Assembly (NCBI GenBank): GCA_026394055.1
Contig: JAPKYZ010000032.1
Coordinates: 29,607-93,606, forward strand
Origin: Acidobacteriota bacterium
Lineage (GTDB): Bacteria; Acidobacteriota; Terriglobia; Bryobacterales; Bryobacteraceae
Reading direction: 5' to 3'
DNA: 64,000 bases
Numbering within the stretch: position 1 is the first letter of the stretch; each line of letters starts with the position of its first letter. The notes beneath the pieces are model-generated. The model made no database searches. It saw only the letters and a list, made by a program, of their open reading frames with translations, and was not told where the DNA came from. Both the position numbers and the translations under genes were made by a program. This document shows positions 27,001 to 34,943 of the stretch, piece after piece.

Positions 27001-27047
27001 TGGACCCCCGGGAGCCGCGGCGCCGGGGCCGGGCGCAGTTCAGCTGA
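24024..27047 (+). CDS. Large multi-domain protein with repeated beta modules and barrel-like C-terminus, unknown
   Basis: A 1007-residue protein that I cannot name. The N-terminal 170 residues read like a beta-sandwich (DTIYKLDPRRTVHLRGFDGLG). Two similar modules, about residues 150-330 and 570-690, share the plan IPAV.., GTxxxGDxI/TNYL, a helix (NLAWQINQ / QHFAFAIN), then LTVSASRPG / LTIHSRSPQ and a GGS turn. The C-terminal third (about 690-1007) looks like a TIM-barrel glycoside-hydrolase-like domain (QLGEFVWWFFSN, FELLFPYDVNHP). The repeated modules recall insertions in phage tail-sheath-like proteins, but no phage genes are near. No signal peptide is visible. ATG 24024 has GGAG 8 nt upstream; 23 more upstream codons are open but unlikely. 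Function unknown. Confidence 0.75.
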   Translation: MPDTIYKLDPRRTVHLRGFDGLGASAALHSATATGFKASGTFRDAADFAVVVLYDADNFFEHPRLKYLPDFDFNGLTLQFDLQYNGLMPIDSPKFPTIDWPYLDVVRADGTTAQIPLFDHAQKVAGSYTAASATFTIENNGLRQFDRVTLWYLNYAFDYIVPAVECSFAFSATGVPGTTHGLTVRGTNYLVTELANDSNTSLTSRILAAVSSCPDISAAQVAGNQIDVSNRRDDGLGYVVASSSGNSFTLYGVGANSVAANLAWQINQASYGVGNLALMATSSGPALTVSASRPGVDGNYLAMYATSKNARLRTSEAQVNFTGGSSDATWRVTLDFAALGVPQIRQMWLTLAPPLAYAAPIAAQEWEAVFTNWTVTGPTATRRLSVAGPDSVRVEENDSWCTFTGDWVAQDGFFSKGYAVRSGAAGNTVTVRYHCGVTHEVWLGTSLAADRGGFGVRLDGDAETTLDCTLPGALPGAEPVNTRRRLRANVPPGEHVVVLRSTSATPVYFDFLEAVAPADVPDPLPALATMSPALDYSTDHTYKLPPARVMWGFDQLGFTAPVNEYIGVFWWNQRQRVDAVIPAVTVTFSGTFVPGDAIFLTIGSQTFGKSVFANESLALFAQHFAFAINAGSVGVYATANGPVLTIHSRSPQPAYSFGFSAVAAVVGGSTGAVGWTGSLAGGVPGDWEIDPAAPSSLNRGAWDWHQDLFQECARRSREVTVSSSMELVNPPASFAALFPDGSVADTAISFGNLKSTHCAFSSSMLAFQKKVFLDLAALMAQAGLTPTLQLGEFVWWFFSNQSDSRPNGGMAYYDAETVAQGQVALGRPLHHFRTPVDDPAVNGSADAAFLRNRLRDHAAAIMAHVRASYPGAQFELLFPYDVNHPVPAGANQLGGRLNRFVNLPVEWESKAGSGLDRMKMEALDFGAWSRNLDLCGAAISFPFTLNWPRDSVRYLAAAFRPAAPWEREYLMAKGLGIPVINLWAYDQFCIFGLDPREPRRRGRAQFS

Positions 27048-27124
27048 CAGATCGCCCACCGCAACCGCGTTGTGTCGCCATTCGCGGCACCGGGCGTGAC
27101 TCGGGTTTTGGGCAGCCGCTAAAC

Positions 27125-27141
27125 TTGAGGGTCGCCCTCAA
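27125..27141 (+). promoter_or_regulatory. Hairpin at the ribosome-binding site of the hydrolase gene
   Basis: TTGAGGG-tcg-CCCTCAA is a perfect 7-bp stem with a 3-nt loop that ends 2 nt before ATG 27144 and contains the only purine-rich (GAGGG) ribosome-binding candidate. It could sequester translation initiation, or act as a terminator of the large gene upstream. Confidence 0.5.
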
Positions 27142-27143
27142 CT

Positions 27144-28208
27144 ATGGCCTGGAAGCTCTACGACAACTGGATTAGCAACTGGGAGAACCACCTCTGTTTC
27201 CGCTCGACGGACCGCGTGGTCCGGCCCTTTGAATGGGGCCTCGACGCAGTGGAGCACTGGGGTGCGGCCCGTCGTCTCAATCGCAACGGACACAATGACG
27301 AGCAGTGGCTCCACGCCATCAATCAGGCGGCCATCGCGGACAGTGAGGAGCTGTTCGCCTACGAAACGCCGGCGGACTTCAGCCTGGCTGATGGCCTGCT
27401 GCGCTTCACTTCGCCCGCACCCTCACCGCACCCCCAGAACAATACGGTGCACGGCCAGTGGTATCCGATGCCGCGGCGTGAAGGCAAACGGAATGACCGC
27501 GCCGTGATCGTGCTGCCGCACTGGAACGCCTCGCTCAACCAGCATGGCGGCCTCTGCCGCGGCATCCAAAAGTTCGGCATTCCTTCGCTGCGCTTGAGCC
27601 TGCCCTATCACGACTACCGGATGCCGCCGGAGTTGACCCGGGCCGACTATGCGGTCTCCTCGAACCTAGGGCGGACGCTCGAAGCCACGCGCCAGGCCGT
27701 GATCGACCTGCGCTGCGCCGTCGATTGGTTGCAACAACAGGGCTATTCCGAGATCGGCGTCGTCGGCACGAGTCTCGGCTCCTGCTACGCGTTTCTGGCC
27801 AGCGCGCATGACCCGCGGATCAAGGTGAACGTGTTCAACCACTGCTCGTCGAACTTTGGCGACGTTGTGTGGACCGGCCTGTCCACCCTGCACATCAAGG
27901 AGACCGTGCAGCAGCACCTGGACCGCGAGCGGCTGCGCAACATGTGGCAGGCGATTTCGCCGGTCAACTACATGGCCCGCTTTGCCGAGCTGTCACGCGG
28001 CGGCAAGAAAAAGTCGCACTTCATTTACGCCAAGTACGACACCACGTTTCTGCCGGAGCTTTCCGAAGAGATCATGCAGTGCGTCCGCGATCACGGCATC
28101 GACCACCGCCTCAGCGTCCTGCCTTGCGGCCACTATACGGTAGGCGAGACGCCGTTCAAGTTTATGGACGGGTATTTGATCGTCTCCACGTTCCTGAAGT
28201 GGCTGTAA
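27144..28208 (+). CDS. ABHD18-like alpha/beta hydrolase
   Basis: A 354-residue alpha/beta hydrolase. The strand-loop VIVLPHWNASLNQHGG carries the oxyanion region, the nucleophile elbow is VVGTSLGSCYAF (Ser near residue 212), the acid is in YAKYDTTFLPE and the histidine in LPCGHYTVGETP. The HWNA motif and the NVFNHCSSNFGDVVW segment resemble the ABHD18 (DUF2048) family rather than ordinary esterases. No signal peptide. It starts 96 bp after the large unknown gene and may be co-transcribed with it; a strong hairpin sits at its ribosome-binding site. Substrate unknown. Confidence 0.8.
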   Translation: MAWKLYDNWISNWENHLCFRSTDRVVRPFEWGLDAVEHWGAARRLNRNGHNDEQWLHAINQAAIADSEELFAYETPADFSLADGLLRFTSPAPSPHPQNNTVHGQWYPMPRREGKRNDRAVIVLPHWNASLNQHGGLCRGIQKFGIPSLRLSLPYHDYRMPPELTRADYAVSSNLGRTLEATRQAVIDLRCAVDWLQQQGYSEIGVVGTSLGSCYAFLASAHDPRIKVNVFNHCSSNFGDVVWTGLSTLHIKETVQQHLDRERLRNMWQAISPVNYMARFAELSRGGKKKSHFIYAKYDTTFLPELSEEIMQCVRDHGIDHRLSVLPCGHYTVGETPFKFMDGYLIVSTFLKWL

Positions 28209-28292
28209 CTTACTAAGTTAGGAATTTCTGCCCGACCGGCTCATCCGAAGAACAAAGCCCAAGGCTGCATCGGCGATGCCACCAGCTTGGAC

Positions 28293-29402
28293 TTACTGGT
28301 CGCCCTGTTTGATCCAGTCTACGTTTAGCTTGGCGTGCTTGATCGTCTTGCCGGCTTCCTTGAACAGGCTGTAGGTGACATGGATGGAGCCGTCGGCGCC
28401 TTGGATGACGGACGGGTAGTGGTACCGCTCGCCGGCCTTCTTTTCCAGGTGGCGGGACCATTTCCAGGTGGCGCCTTCATCATCCGACAACGCGATGCGC
28501 AACGAATCGCGATCCTTCTCCGTGTCGTTGTGGACGATCACCCATTCGCCGGATTTCAGCGTAATCGCCTCCAGGCTGGAGCCGGGGTTCAGGATGTCCG
28601 TGTCGACCCCCAGTGACCAGGTGACGCCATTGTCCTTGGACTCAGACTTGATAGCGCGCTTGGGCGGCGGGCCGTTGTCGCGCATGTAGGCCACCAGCGT
28701 GCCGTCCTTCTTGCGGACCACGCTCGGTTGAATGCAGCCGGCGCAGACCAGCGGTTCGCTGCCGAACCAGGTTTGGCCGTGGTCATCCGACAGCGCCATG
28801 ATGCCGTAGGAGTAGCCGTCGGAATACATGGGCACGATCAGGCGGCCGGTGGGCAGCTCAATCGGGTGGGTCCGCGTGAACCAGCCCAGCCGGGAGAAGT
28901 ACTTGTCCTTGGCCAGTTCGTTCTGCTTGTCTCGCGCCGGGAAGGCTTCCTTGGTTTTGGCGGCGATGTTTTTGGGGATCACGATGACGTTGCCGGACCA
29001 GTTCCAGTGCGGCGGCTGGTCGGGGTTGCGGTAATCAGTGGCCACCTTGTAGCGGGTGAGCGCGGTGTGCCATTCGTTGGCCAGAATCTGCGCCCAAAAC
29101 AGCCACAGCCGCTTCTGCGAATCGAGATAGAGCACCGGATTGGTGTCCGGAAAGCCCGGCTCATCGGCCATGGGCATCGGCGCGGTCCACGCCTTCTTCG
29201 ACTTCACCCAGCGCGACCCCAGCACCACCACGTCATCGGCGGTGCGTTCGCCGGAACCGTGGAACCAAACGGTCATCAGGTCGCCATTGGGCAACTCCAC
29301 GATCGAAGAAGAGTGGTTGTGCCACTTTTCGGGGGGAAACAGTTCTTGCGTTTCAAACACCGGCCCGGCGGCCAGTACGGTTGCCAGAATGAGAAGGTTC
29401 AT
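28293..29402 (-). CDS. Secreted exo-alpha-sialidase-fold (BNR/Asp-box) protein
   Basis: A 369-residue six-bladed beta-propeller with a short signal peptide (MNLLILATVLAAGPVF). Asp-box repeats are visible as SDDHGQTW, SKDNGVTW and SDDEGATW, and an early HNHSSSIVELPNGDLMTVWF segment matches the first blade. Bacterial homologues are annotated as sialidase or neuraminidase-like, but many are not sialidases, and catalytic Arg/Tyr residues cannot be verified here. TAGAAT 15 nt upstream of the ATG and AAGGG form a plausible -10 and ribosome-binding site. It is divergent from the second cytochrome/DUF1501 module. Confidence 0.83.
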   Translation of the reverse strand: MNLLILATVLAAGPVFETQELFPPEKWHNHSSSIVELPNGDLMTVWFHGSGERTADDVVVLGSRWVKSKKAWTAPMPMADEPGFPDTNPVLYLDSQKRLWLFWAQILANEWHTALTRYKVATDYRNPDQPPHWNWSGNVIVIPKNIAAKTKEAFPARDKQNELAKDKYFSRLGWFTRTHPIELPTGRLIVPMYSDGYSYGIMALSDDHGQTWFGSEPLVCAGCIQPSVVRKKDGTLVAYMRDNGPPPKRAIKSESKDNGVTWSLGVDTDILNPGSSLEAITLKSGEWVIVHNDTEKDRDSLRIALSDDEGATWKWSRHLEKKAGERYHYPSVIQGADGSIHVTYSLFKEAGKTIKHAKLNVDWIKQGDQ

Positions 29403-29467
29403 GAGGGATGCCCTTGCATTCTACCCGGTTCGCCAGGGCAGGAATGATAAACTCTCCGCAGCAACCC

Positions 29468-31993
29468 ATGCGAATGCTGATCGCGCTGATTCCGGTGACG
29501 CTGGCCTGGGCCGCGGACCCGGTAGAGTTTTTCGAGATGAAGGTCCGTCCGGTACTGGCGGGCAAGTGCTATGCCTGCCATGCGAATTCGCGGATGGGTG
29601 GGCTTGATCTCACCTCGCGGGAGGCGGCGCTGAAGGGCGGCAACACCGGTGCGGCGCTGGTTCCCGGCAAGCCCCAGGAGAGCTTGTTGATTGCGGCGGT
29701 CAGCCATTCGCACGCCAAGCTCAAGATGCCCCCCTCGGGCAAGCTGCCCGACGCGGAAGTGAATGACTTGAAGGCGTGGGTGGAAGCCGGCGCCGTCTGG
29801 CCTGATGGCGCCTCCAAAGACCTGCCGCCGCCCGCCGAATACCGCATCACGGCGGAGCAGCGCGCCTACTGGGCGTTTCAACCCGTGAAGCGAACACCTG
29901 GTGGTTCGATTGATGCTCTGTGGTTGGGGCTGTTGAAGGCGAAGGGCTTGAAAGCAAATCCGAACGCGGATCGCCGCACGCTGATCCGCCGGGCCACCAT
30001 CGACCTGCTGGGCTTGCCGCCGAACCCAGCTGACGTGGAGGCCTTTGTGGCTGACAAGTCGCCCGATGCGTGGCCCAAGCTGATCGACAAACTGCTCGCT
30101 TCACCGCAGTATGGCGAACGCTGGGGCCGTTACTGGCTGGACGTGGCGCGCTACTCCGATGATCAACTGGCGTCGCAGTTCGAAATCCCGCACCCCAGCG
30201 CTTTTCGCTATCGAGACTGGGTGATCAATGCCTTTAACCGTGACATGCCTTACGACACGTTCGTGAAGGCCCAGTTTGCGGGCGACCTGATCAAAGGCCA
30301 CGAGAAAGAACTGGCGGCGGGCACGGGCTTTTTCTCGTTGTCGCCGGAGCAACAGGATGATCGTGTCGACGCCGCGACGCGCGGGTTCCTGGGGTTGACC
30401 GTCGCCTGTGCCCAGTGCCACGACCACAAGTTTGACCCGATTCCGACCACCGACTACTACTCCCTGCTCGGCATCTTTTCCTCGACGCAAAAGGACGAGT
30501 TTCCGCTGGCTGATCCGGCCGTGGTGCAGGCGTTCAAGGATCACGAAAAGCGGCTCGCGGACAAGCGCAAGGAACTGCTGGACGTTCAGCATGCGCATGC
30601 CAAGGAACTGGCGAAGATTTTCGCGCACGACACCGCGCGCTACCTTCGGGCGATTGATGGCTCGGGTCCGGCCGCTGATCTCGATGCGGGCGTGCTGGAG
30701 CGGTGGCGCACGTACCTGAAGCAGAAGACGCATGAGCATCCTTACCTAAAGAGCCACAACCCCGATCAGCTGCAAACGCTGGTGCTGGAAGTGCTGGCCG
30801 AGAAAGACAAGGTGGATGGTGAGAACCACATCCGCTTGGGCTCCAATCCCGATCGCGGCGATCTCTCTTCGGCGGACCTGCTCTCGTTGCCGCGCGATAA
30901 GCACTACCTGTGGCGGGATCTGTTTCAAGACAAGCGCGCGTCGGTGCTCTATTTCAAGGACCGGGATCTCGACCGCTTCCTGAGCGCACCCGTGCTGGCC
31001 CGTGTCGAGACGTTGCGGCAGCAGGTGAAAAAGCTCGAAGATTCATTGCCGGAGCGCTACCCGTTCCTGCAAACGCTCTCCGACGTGAAGGAGCCCAAGG
31101 ACATCCGCGTCCGCATCCGCGGCAGCATGGACAACCTAGGCCAAGTGGCGACTCGGCGCATGCTGGCCATTCTCGCCAAGCCTGAGGCGGGCCGATTTAT
31201 GCAGGGTAGCGGGCGGCTGGAACTCGCTGAGCAGATCGCGAGCAAGGACAACCCGCTCACCGCCCGCGTGATCGCCAACCGCATCTGGCAAGGCCACTTT
31301 GGGCGCGGCCTGGTGGGCACGTCTTCCAACTTCGGCAAGCTGGGTGAGACGCCCAGCAACCCGCAGCTGCTGGACTATCTCGCCAGCCAGTTGATGGATC
31401 AAGGCTGGTCCATGAAGAAGCTGCACCGCGAGATCATGCTCTCGCAGGCTTATCAGGTGTCGTCCACCCAGACCGCGGTTAGCGCGGGGATCGATGGCGA
31501 CAACCGCTACCAGTGGCGCTTCAATCGCCGCCGCCTCGACATTGAGACGTTGCGTGACTCGCTGCTGTGGGCGACGGGCGAGCTGAACCTGGAAGCCGGT
31601 GGTCAACCGCGCCGTTTGGCTGATGAGTCAAACAAGCGCCGCACGGTCTATGGTTTCATCAGCCGCCGGGATCTCGACCCCACACTCTCGCTGTTCGACT
31701 TTGCCAACCCCAACGCAACCAGCGAGCGGCGCATCGAGACGTCGACGCCTCTGCAGCGGCTCTATCTTCTCAATAGCGCGTTCCTCGAACGCCGCGCCGA
31801 TGAGCTTTCCTGCCGTCTGGAGAAAGCCGGGAGCGACGCGGCCCGCATTGCCGCCGCCTACCGGCAGCTCTACCAGCGGATGCCCGCCAAGGCCGAAGTG
31901 CAGGCGGGCCTCGATTACTTGAAGGCTGGCGGCACGTGGCTGCAGTACGCGCAGGTGTTGCTGGCCGCCAACGAGTTTGTGTACTGGAATTAG
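29468..31993 (+). CDS. Secreted planctomycete-type cytochrome (PSD1), second copy
   Basis: An 841-residue relative of the protein at 21080-23485. A signal peptide (MRMLIALIPVTLAWA) precedes the haem site CYACH (34-38), the GLDLTSREAALKGG motif and MPPSG. DUF1549 marks are TIDLLGLPPNP, GRYWLDVARYSDD and CAQCHDHKFDPIP. DUF1553 marks are NRIWQGHFGRGLVGTSSNFG and STPLQRLYLLNS. A helical coiled-coil insertion at about 360-430 is longer than in the first copy. ATG 29468 and 29474 are possible starts; ATG 29444 is a further alternative. The DUF1501 gene follows after 9 nt. Confidence 0.9.
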   Translation: MRMLIALIPVTLAWAADPVEFFEMKVRPVLAGKCYACHANSRMGGLDLTSREAALKGGNTGAALVPGKPQESLLIAAVSHSHAKLKMPPSGKLPDAEVNDLKAWVEAGAVWPDGASKDLPPPAEYRITAEQRAYWAFQPVKRTPGGSIDALWLGLLKAKGLKANPNADRRTLIRRATIDLLGLPPNPADVEAFVADKSPDAWPKLIDKLLASPQYGERWGRYWLDVARYSDDQLASQFEIPHPSAFRYRDWVINAFNRDMPYDTFVKAQFAGDLIKGHEKELAAGTGFFSLSPEQQDDRVDAATRGFLGLTVACAQCHDHKFDPIPTTDYYSLLGIFSSTQKDEFPLADPAVVQAFKDHEKRLADKRKELLDVQHAHAKELAKIFAHDTARYLRAIDGSGPAADLDAGVLERWRTYLKQKTHEHPYLKSHNPDQLQTLVLEVLAEKDKVDGENHIRLGSNPDRGDLSSADLLSLPRDKHYLWRDLFQDKRASVLYFKDRDLDRFLSAPVLARVETLRQQVKKLEDSLPERYPFLQTLSDVKEPKDIRVRIRGSMDNLGQVATRRMLAILAKPEAGRFMQGSGRLELAEQIASKDNPLTARVIANRIWQGHFGRGLVGTSSNFGKLGETPSNPQLLDYLASQLMDQGWSMKKLHREIMLSQAYQVSSTQTAVSAGIDGDNRYQWRFNRRRLDIETLRDSLLWATGELNLEAGGQPRRLADESNKRRTVYGFISRRDLDPTLSLFDFANPNATSERRIETSTPLQRLYLLNSAFLERRADELSCRLEKAGSDAARIAAAYRQLYQRMPAKAEVQAGLDYLKAGGTWLQYAQVLLAANEFVYWN

Positions 31994-32002
31994 GAGCCAC
32001 CC

Positions 32003-33385
32003 ATGCGCACACGCCGAGACATCTTGAAGACCATGGGTAGCGGCTTTGGCATGCTGGGCCTGGCCACGCAGGCCGCGCAGGCAGCCGAAGCATCGAAGTC
32101 CGCCTTAAGCATCCGCGCGCCCCATTTTCCGGCTAAGGCCACCAACGTCATCTACCTGTTCCTGAATGGCGGCCCCTCCCAGGTAGACACGTTTGATCCC
32201 AAGCCGATGCTCACGAAATATCACGGGCAGAAGGCGCCGACGCCGAACCTGAAGACAGAGCGCAAGACCGGGACGCTGCTGAAGTCGCCGTTCCAGTTCA
32301 ACCGCTACGGCCAGAGCGGTCTCGAGATCAGTGAGATCTTTGCAAACTTGGGGAAGCACGCCGACGACCTGTGCGTCATCCGCTCGATGCATACGGAGCG
32401 GCCCAACCATGAGCCGTCGCTGACCATGCTCAATTGCGGCCACGTGCTGGTGGGCCATCCTTCGATGGGTGCCTGGCTGACCTACGGCCTGGGCACGGTG
32501 AACCAAAATCTGCCGGGCTTCGTTGTCCTGTGCGCGGGCTATCCGGTGATCGGCCCGCAGCTGTGGTCCTCGGCGTACTTGCCGGGCATCTACCAGGGCA
32601 CCTACGTCCGCAACAAGTCCGATGACCCGGAAGAGCTGATCCGCGATGTCCGCAACCGCAGCTTGTCGAGCGATCAGCAGCGCCAGCAAGTGGAACTGCT
32701 CACCAAGCTGAACCGGATGCAGTTGGCGCGGGAAGGCGCGGACCCGTCGCTGGAAGCCTCGATCGCCTCCTTCGAGATGGCGTATCGCATGCAAGCGGAG
32801 GCGATGGACGCCTTTGATGTGCGCAAGGAATCCGCCAAGACGCGCGAGAACTACGGGGAAGGGGACTTCGCCCGGGGCTGCCTGCTCGCCCGCCGTCTGG
32901 TGGAGCGTGGCGTGCGGATGGTGCAGGTCTATTATGGTGACGATCAACCGTGGGACAACCACGACGACATCACCAAGCACGCCCGCTTGGCCGCCACCGC
33001 TGACAAGCCCATGGCTGCATTGCTCCAAGACTTGAAAGATCGCGACCTGCTGAAATCGACCATCGTCATCATCGGCGGCGAGTTCGGCCGCACGCCCGCC
33101 GTCGAAGTATCCGGACTGGTGGACGTGCAAAACGGCCGCGACCACAATAACCACGGCTTCTCCACCGTCGTCGCCGGCGGTGGCTTCAAGGGCGGCTATG
33201 CGCACGGCGCCACGGACGATTTCGGCTTCCGCGCCGTCGAAAAGCCAGTCCACCCGCATGACCTTCACGGCACCATCCTGCACCAGTTGGGGTTGGACCA
33301 TTCCAAGCTCACCTACCGCTACTCCGGCCGCTACTTCCGCCTGACCGATGTGGCGGGGAGCGTGGTGCGGGATCTGATCGCCTGA
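32003..33385 (+). CDS. Tat-exported DUF1501 protein, second copy
   Basis: A 460-residue DUF1501 protein with the start MRTRRDILKTMGSGFGMLGL, a twin-arginine signal. Family motifs are LFLNGGPSQVDTFDPKP, CVIRSMHTERPNHEPS, GCLLARRLVERGVRMVQVYYG, IIGGEFGRTPAVEV and GRDHNNHGFSTVVAGGG. It is clearly homologous to the copy at 19671-21068 but not a recent duplicate. It ends a two-gene operon with the PSD1 cytochrome. Function unknown; exported through Tat, hence folded (perhaps with a metal) before export. Confidence 0.88.
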   Translation: MRTRRDILKTMGSGFGMLGLATQAAQAAEASKSALSIRAPHFPAKATNVIYLFLNGGPSQVDTFDPKPMLTKYHGQKAPTPNLKTERKTGTLLKSPFQFNRYGQSGLEISEIFANLGKHADDLCVIRSMHTERPNHEPSLTMLNCGHVLVGHPSMGAWLTYGLGTVNQNLPGFVVLCAGYPVIGPQLWSSAYLPGIYQGTYVRNKSDDPEELIRDVRNRSLSSDQQRQQVELLTKLNRMQLAREGADPSLEASIASFEMAYRMQAEAMDAFDVRKESAKTRENYGEGDFARGCLLARRLVERGVRMVQVYYGDDQPWDNHDDITKHARLAATADKPMAALLQDLKDRDLLKSTIVIIGGEFGRTPAVEVSGLVDVQNGRDHNNHGFSTVVAGGGFKGGYAHGATDDFGFRAVEKPVHPHDLHGTILHQLGLDHSKLTYRYSGRYFRLTDVAGSVVRDLIA

Positions 33386-33423
33386 GGCCGTGGCCGCACG
33401 GTAACATGCTAAATTAGAAGGAC

Positions 33424-33891
33424 ATGCGGTTAAGTGAGGTTTATCTCGGACTCGGGGAGCAGACCCTGGGCGATCTATTGCGTGTGGTCTCGATCGGGCG
33501 CCTGAAGAGCTTCCAGCTCTATGAGCGGCTGAAGGTTCGTTTCCACCTGAACAAGCTGAATTCGGAGACGTTGCGCAAGTCCGCGCCCAAGTTCTGGCAG
33601 CGGCTGAAGGACGGCGACGAGGAGTTTGCCTCGGAGCTGGCGCAGGCGATTTTGGTGTCGCATCTCGACATGATTGTGGCCATCCTCAACTATTTGGGCG
33701 TGCCCCACAGCGAAGGCTTTTTTGAGAAGGACCTGAACGCCACCCAGTACTTGACCGGCGACTGGCAGCAGCGCGCCTACAACGAGTTCCGCGGCCAGTT
33801 CCCCGAAAAGGCCGTCCTGTTCTACCTGAACCACCTGGGCTGGGAGATGGTGCAGGCGCCGATCTTCCTGCCGGTGGAGACTGCGGTCTAG
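33424..33891 (+). CDS. Conserved-looking hypothetical protein before pheS
   Basis: A 155-residue soluble, mostly helical protein that I do not recognise. The N-terminal half contains VVSIGRLKSFQLYERLKVRF, which reads like a basic helix, the central part is acidic-helical (LKDGDEEFASELAQAILVSHLDMIVAILNYL), and the end has aromatic clusters (FYLNHLGWEMVQAPIF). AGAAGGA precedes the ATG at good spacing and TGCTAAATT upstream could be an extended -10. It is 17 nt upstream of pheS and on the same strand, so it probably shares its transcript; a role in translation is only suggested by position. Confidence 0.75.
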   Translation: MRLSEVYLGLGEQTLGDLLRVVSIGRLKSFQLYERLKVRFHLNKLNSETLRKSAPKFWQRLKDGDEEFASELAQAILVSHLDMIVAILNYLGVPHSEGFFEKDLNATQYLTGDWQQRAYNEFRGQFPEKAVLFYLNHLGWEMVQAPIFLPVETAV

Positions 33892-33908
33892 CCCCCGCCC
33901 TACCCGTC

Positions 33909-34943
33909 ATGGAACAACTTTTCGCTGCCCTGGAAGGCGGTCTGGAGCGGCTGAACTCCGCCCCTAATCCTGAAGCTCTGGAGGCCGTGCGCGTCGAACT
34001 GATCGGCCGCAAGGGGCTGATTGCTGAGCTGTCAAAAGGCATGGGCAAGTTGTCGCCCGAAGAGCGCGTGGCCACCGGCAAGAAGCTGAATGAGGCCAAG
34101 CAGACGCTGGAGGCGGCCTACGAAGCTCGTCATGCGGCGTTCAAGAGTGCGGCGCTGGCGGCGCGTCTGGAAACCGAGTGGCTGGACCTCACCGTGCCGC
34201 CGTCGGGCCTGGCGCCGGGTGCCATGCACCCGATCACGCAGATCCAAACCGAGATTGAAGAGTTGTTCGTGTCGATGGGCTTTGCGGTGCTCGATGGACC
34301 CGAGGTCGAGACCGAGTGGCACAACTTTGATGCCCTCAACATTCCGCCCACACACCCGGCGCGCGACATGCAGGATACGTTCTGGGTGGAAGGCGGGCAT
34401 CTGCTGCGCACCCACACGTCGCCCGTGCAGGTCCGCGGCATGCAGACCTTTAAGCCGCCCTTCCGCATGATCGCCCCCGGCCGCGTCTTCCGCAATGAAG
34501 AAGTGGACGCCAGCCACGAGCATACGTTCTCGCAGCTGGAAGGCATGATGGTGGACCGCGATGTTTCGATCGCCAACCTCACCTACTTCATGAAGACGCT
34601 GCTGGCCAAGATTTTCGGCCGCGAGGACGTCACCGTGCGCCTGCGTCCGGGCTACTTCCCGTTTGTCGAACCAGGCTTTGAGCTAGACATCCAGTGCATG
34701 GTCTGCGAAGGTTCCGGCTGCCCGGTCTGCAAGCACTCCGGCTGGGTGGAACTGCTGCCCTGTGGTCTGGTGCACCCGCAGGTGCTGCGGATGGGCGGGC
34801 TTGACCCGGCAGAGTGGGGCGGTTTTGCGTTTGGCCTGGGCCTGACGCGGTTGGTGATGATGCGTTACGCGATCGATGACATTCGTTGGATCAATTCGGG
34901 CGACCTGCGGTTCTTGAACCAGTTCGGAGGGCCGCGCGCATGA
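33909..34943 (+). CDS. pheS: Phenylalanyl-tRNA synthetase alpha subunit
   Basis: A 344-residue class II synthetase subunit, the catalytic half of the (alpha-beta)2 enzyme that charges tRNA-Phe. The N-terminal coiled coil (about 1-85) binds tRNA. Motif 2 is RVFRNEEVDASHEHTFSQLEG and motif 3 is GFAFGLGLTRLVMMRY near the end. HPITQIQTEIEELFVSMGF marks motif 1. The length matches the bacterial family (about 330-350). Its TGA overlaps the pheT ATG. Confidence 0.97.
   Translation: MEQLFAALEGGLERLNSAPNPEALEAVRVELIGRKGLIAELSKGMGKLSPEERVATGKKLNEAKQTLEAAYEARHAAFKSAALAARLETEWLDLTVPPSGLAPGAMHPITQIQTEIEELFVSMGFAVLDGPEVETEWHNFDALNIPPTHPARDMQDTFWVEGGHLLRTHTSPVQVRGMQTFKPPFRMIAPGRVFRNEEVDASHEHTFSQLEGMMVDRDVSIANLTYFMKTLLAKIFGREDVTVRLRPGYFPFVEPGFELDIQCMVCEGSGCPVCKHSGWVELLPCGLVHPQVLRMGGLDPAEWGGFAFGLGLTRLVMMRYAIDDIRWINSGDLRFLNQFGGPRA

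Noticed and set aside
24024..28208. Prophage or tail-like particle locus
   Set aside because: Only one protein shows tail-like modules; no portal, terminase, baseplate, lysis or integrase genes are near.
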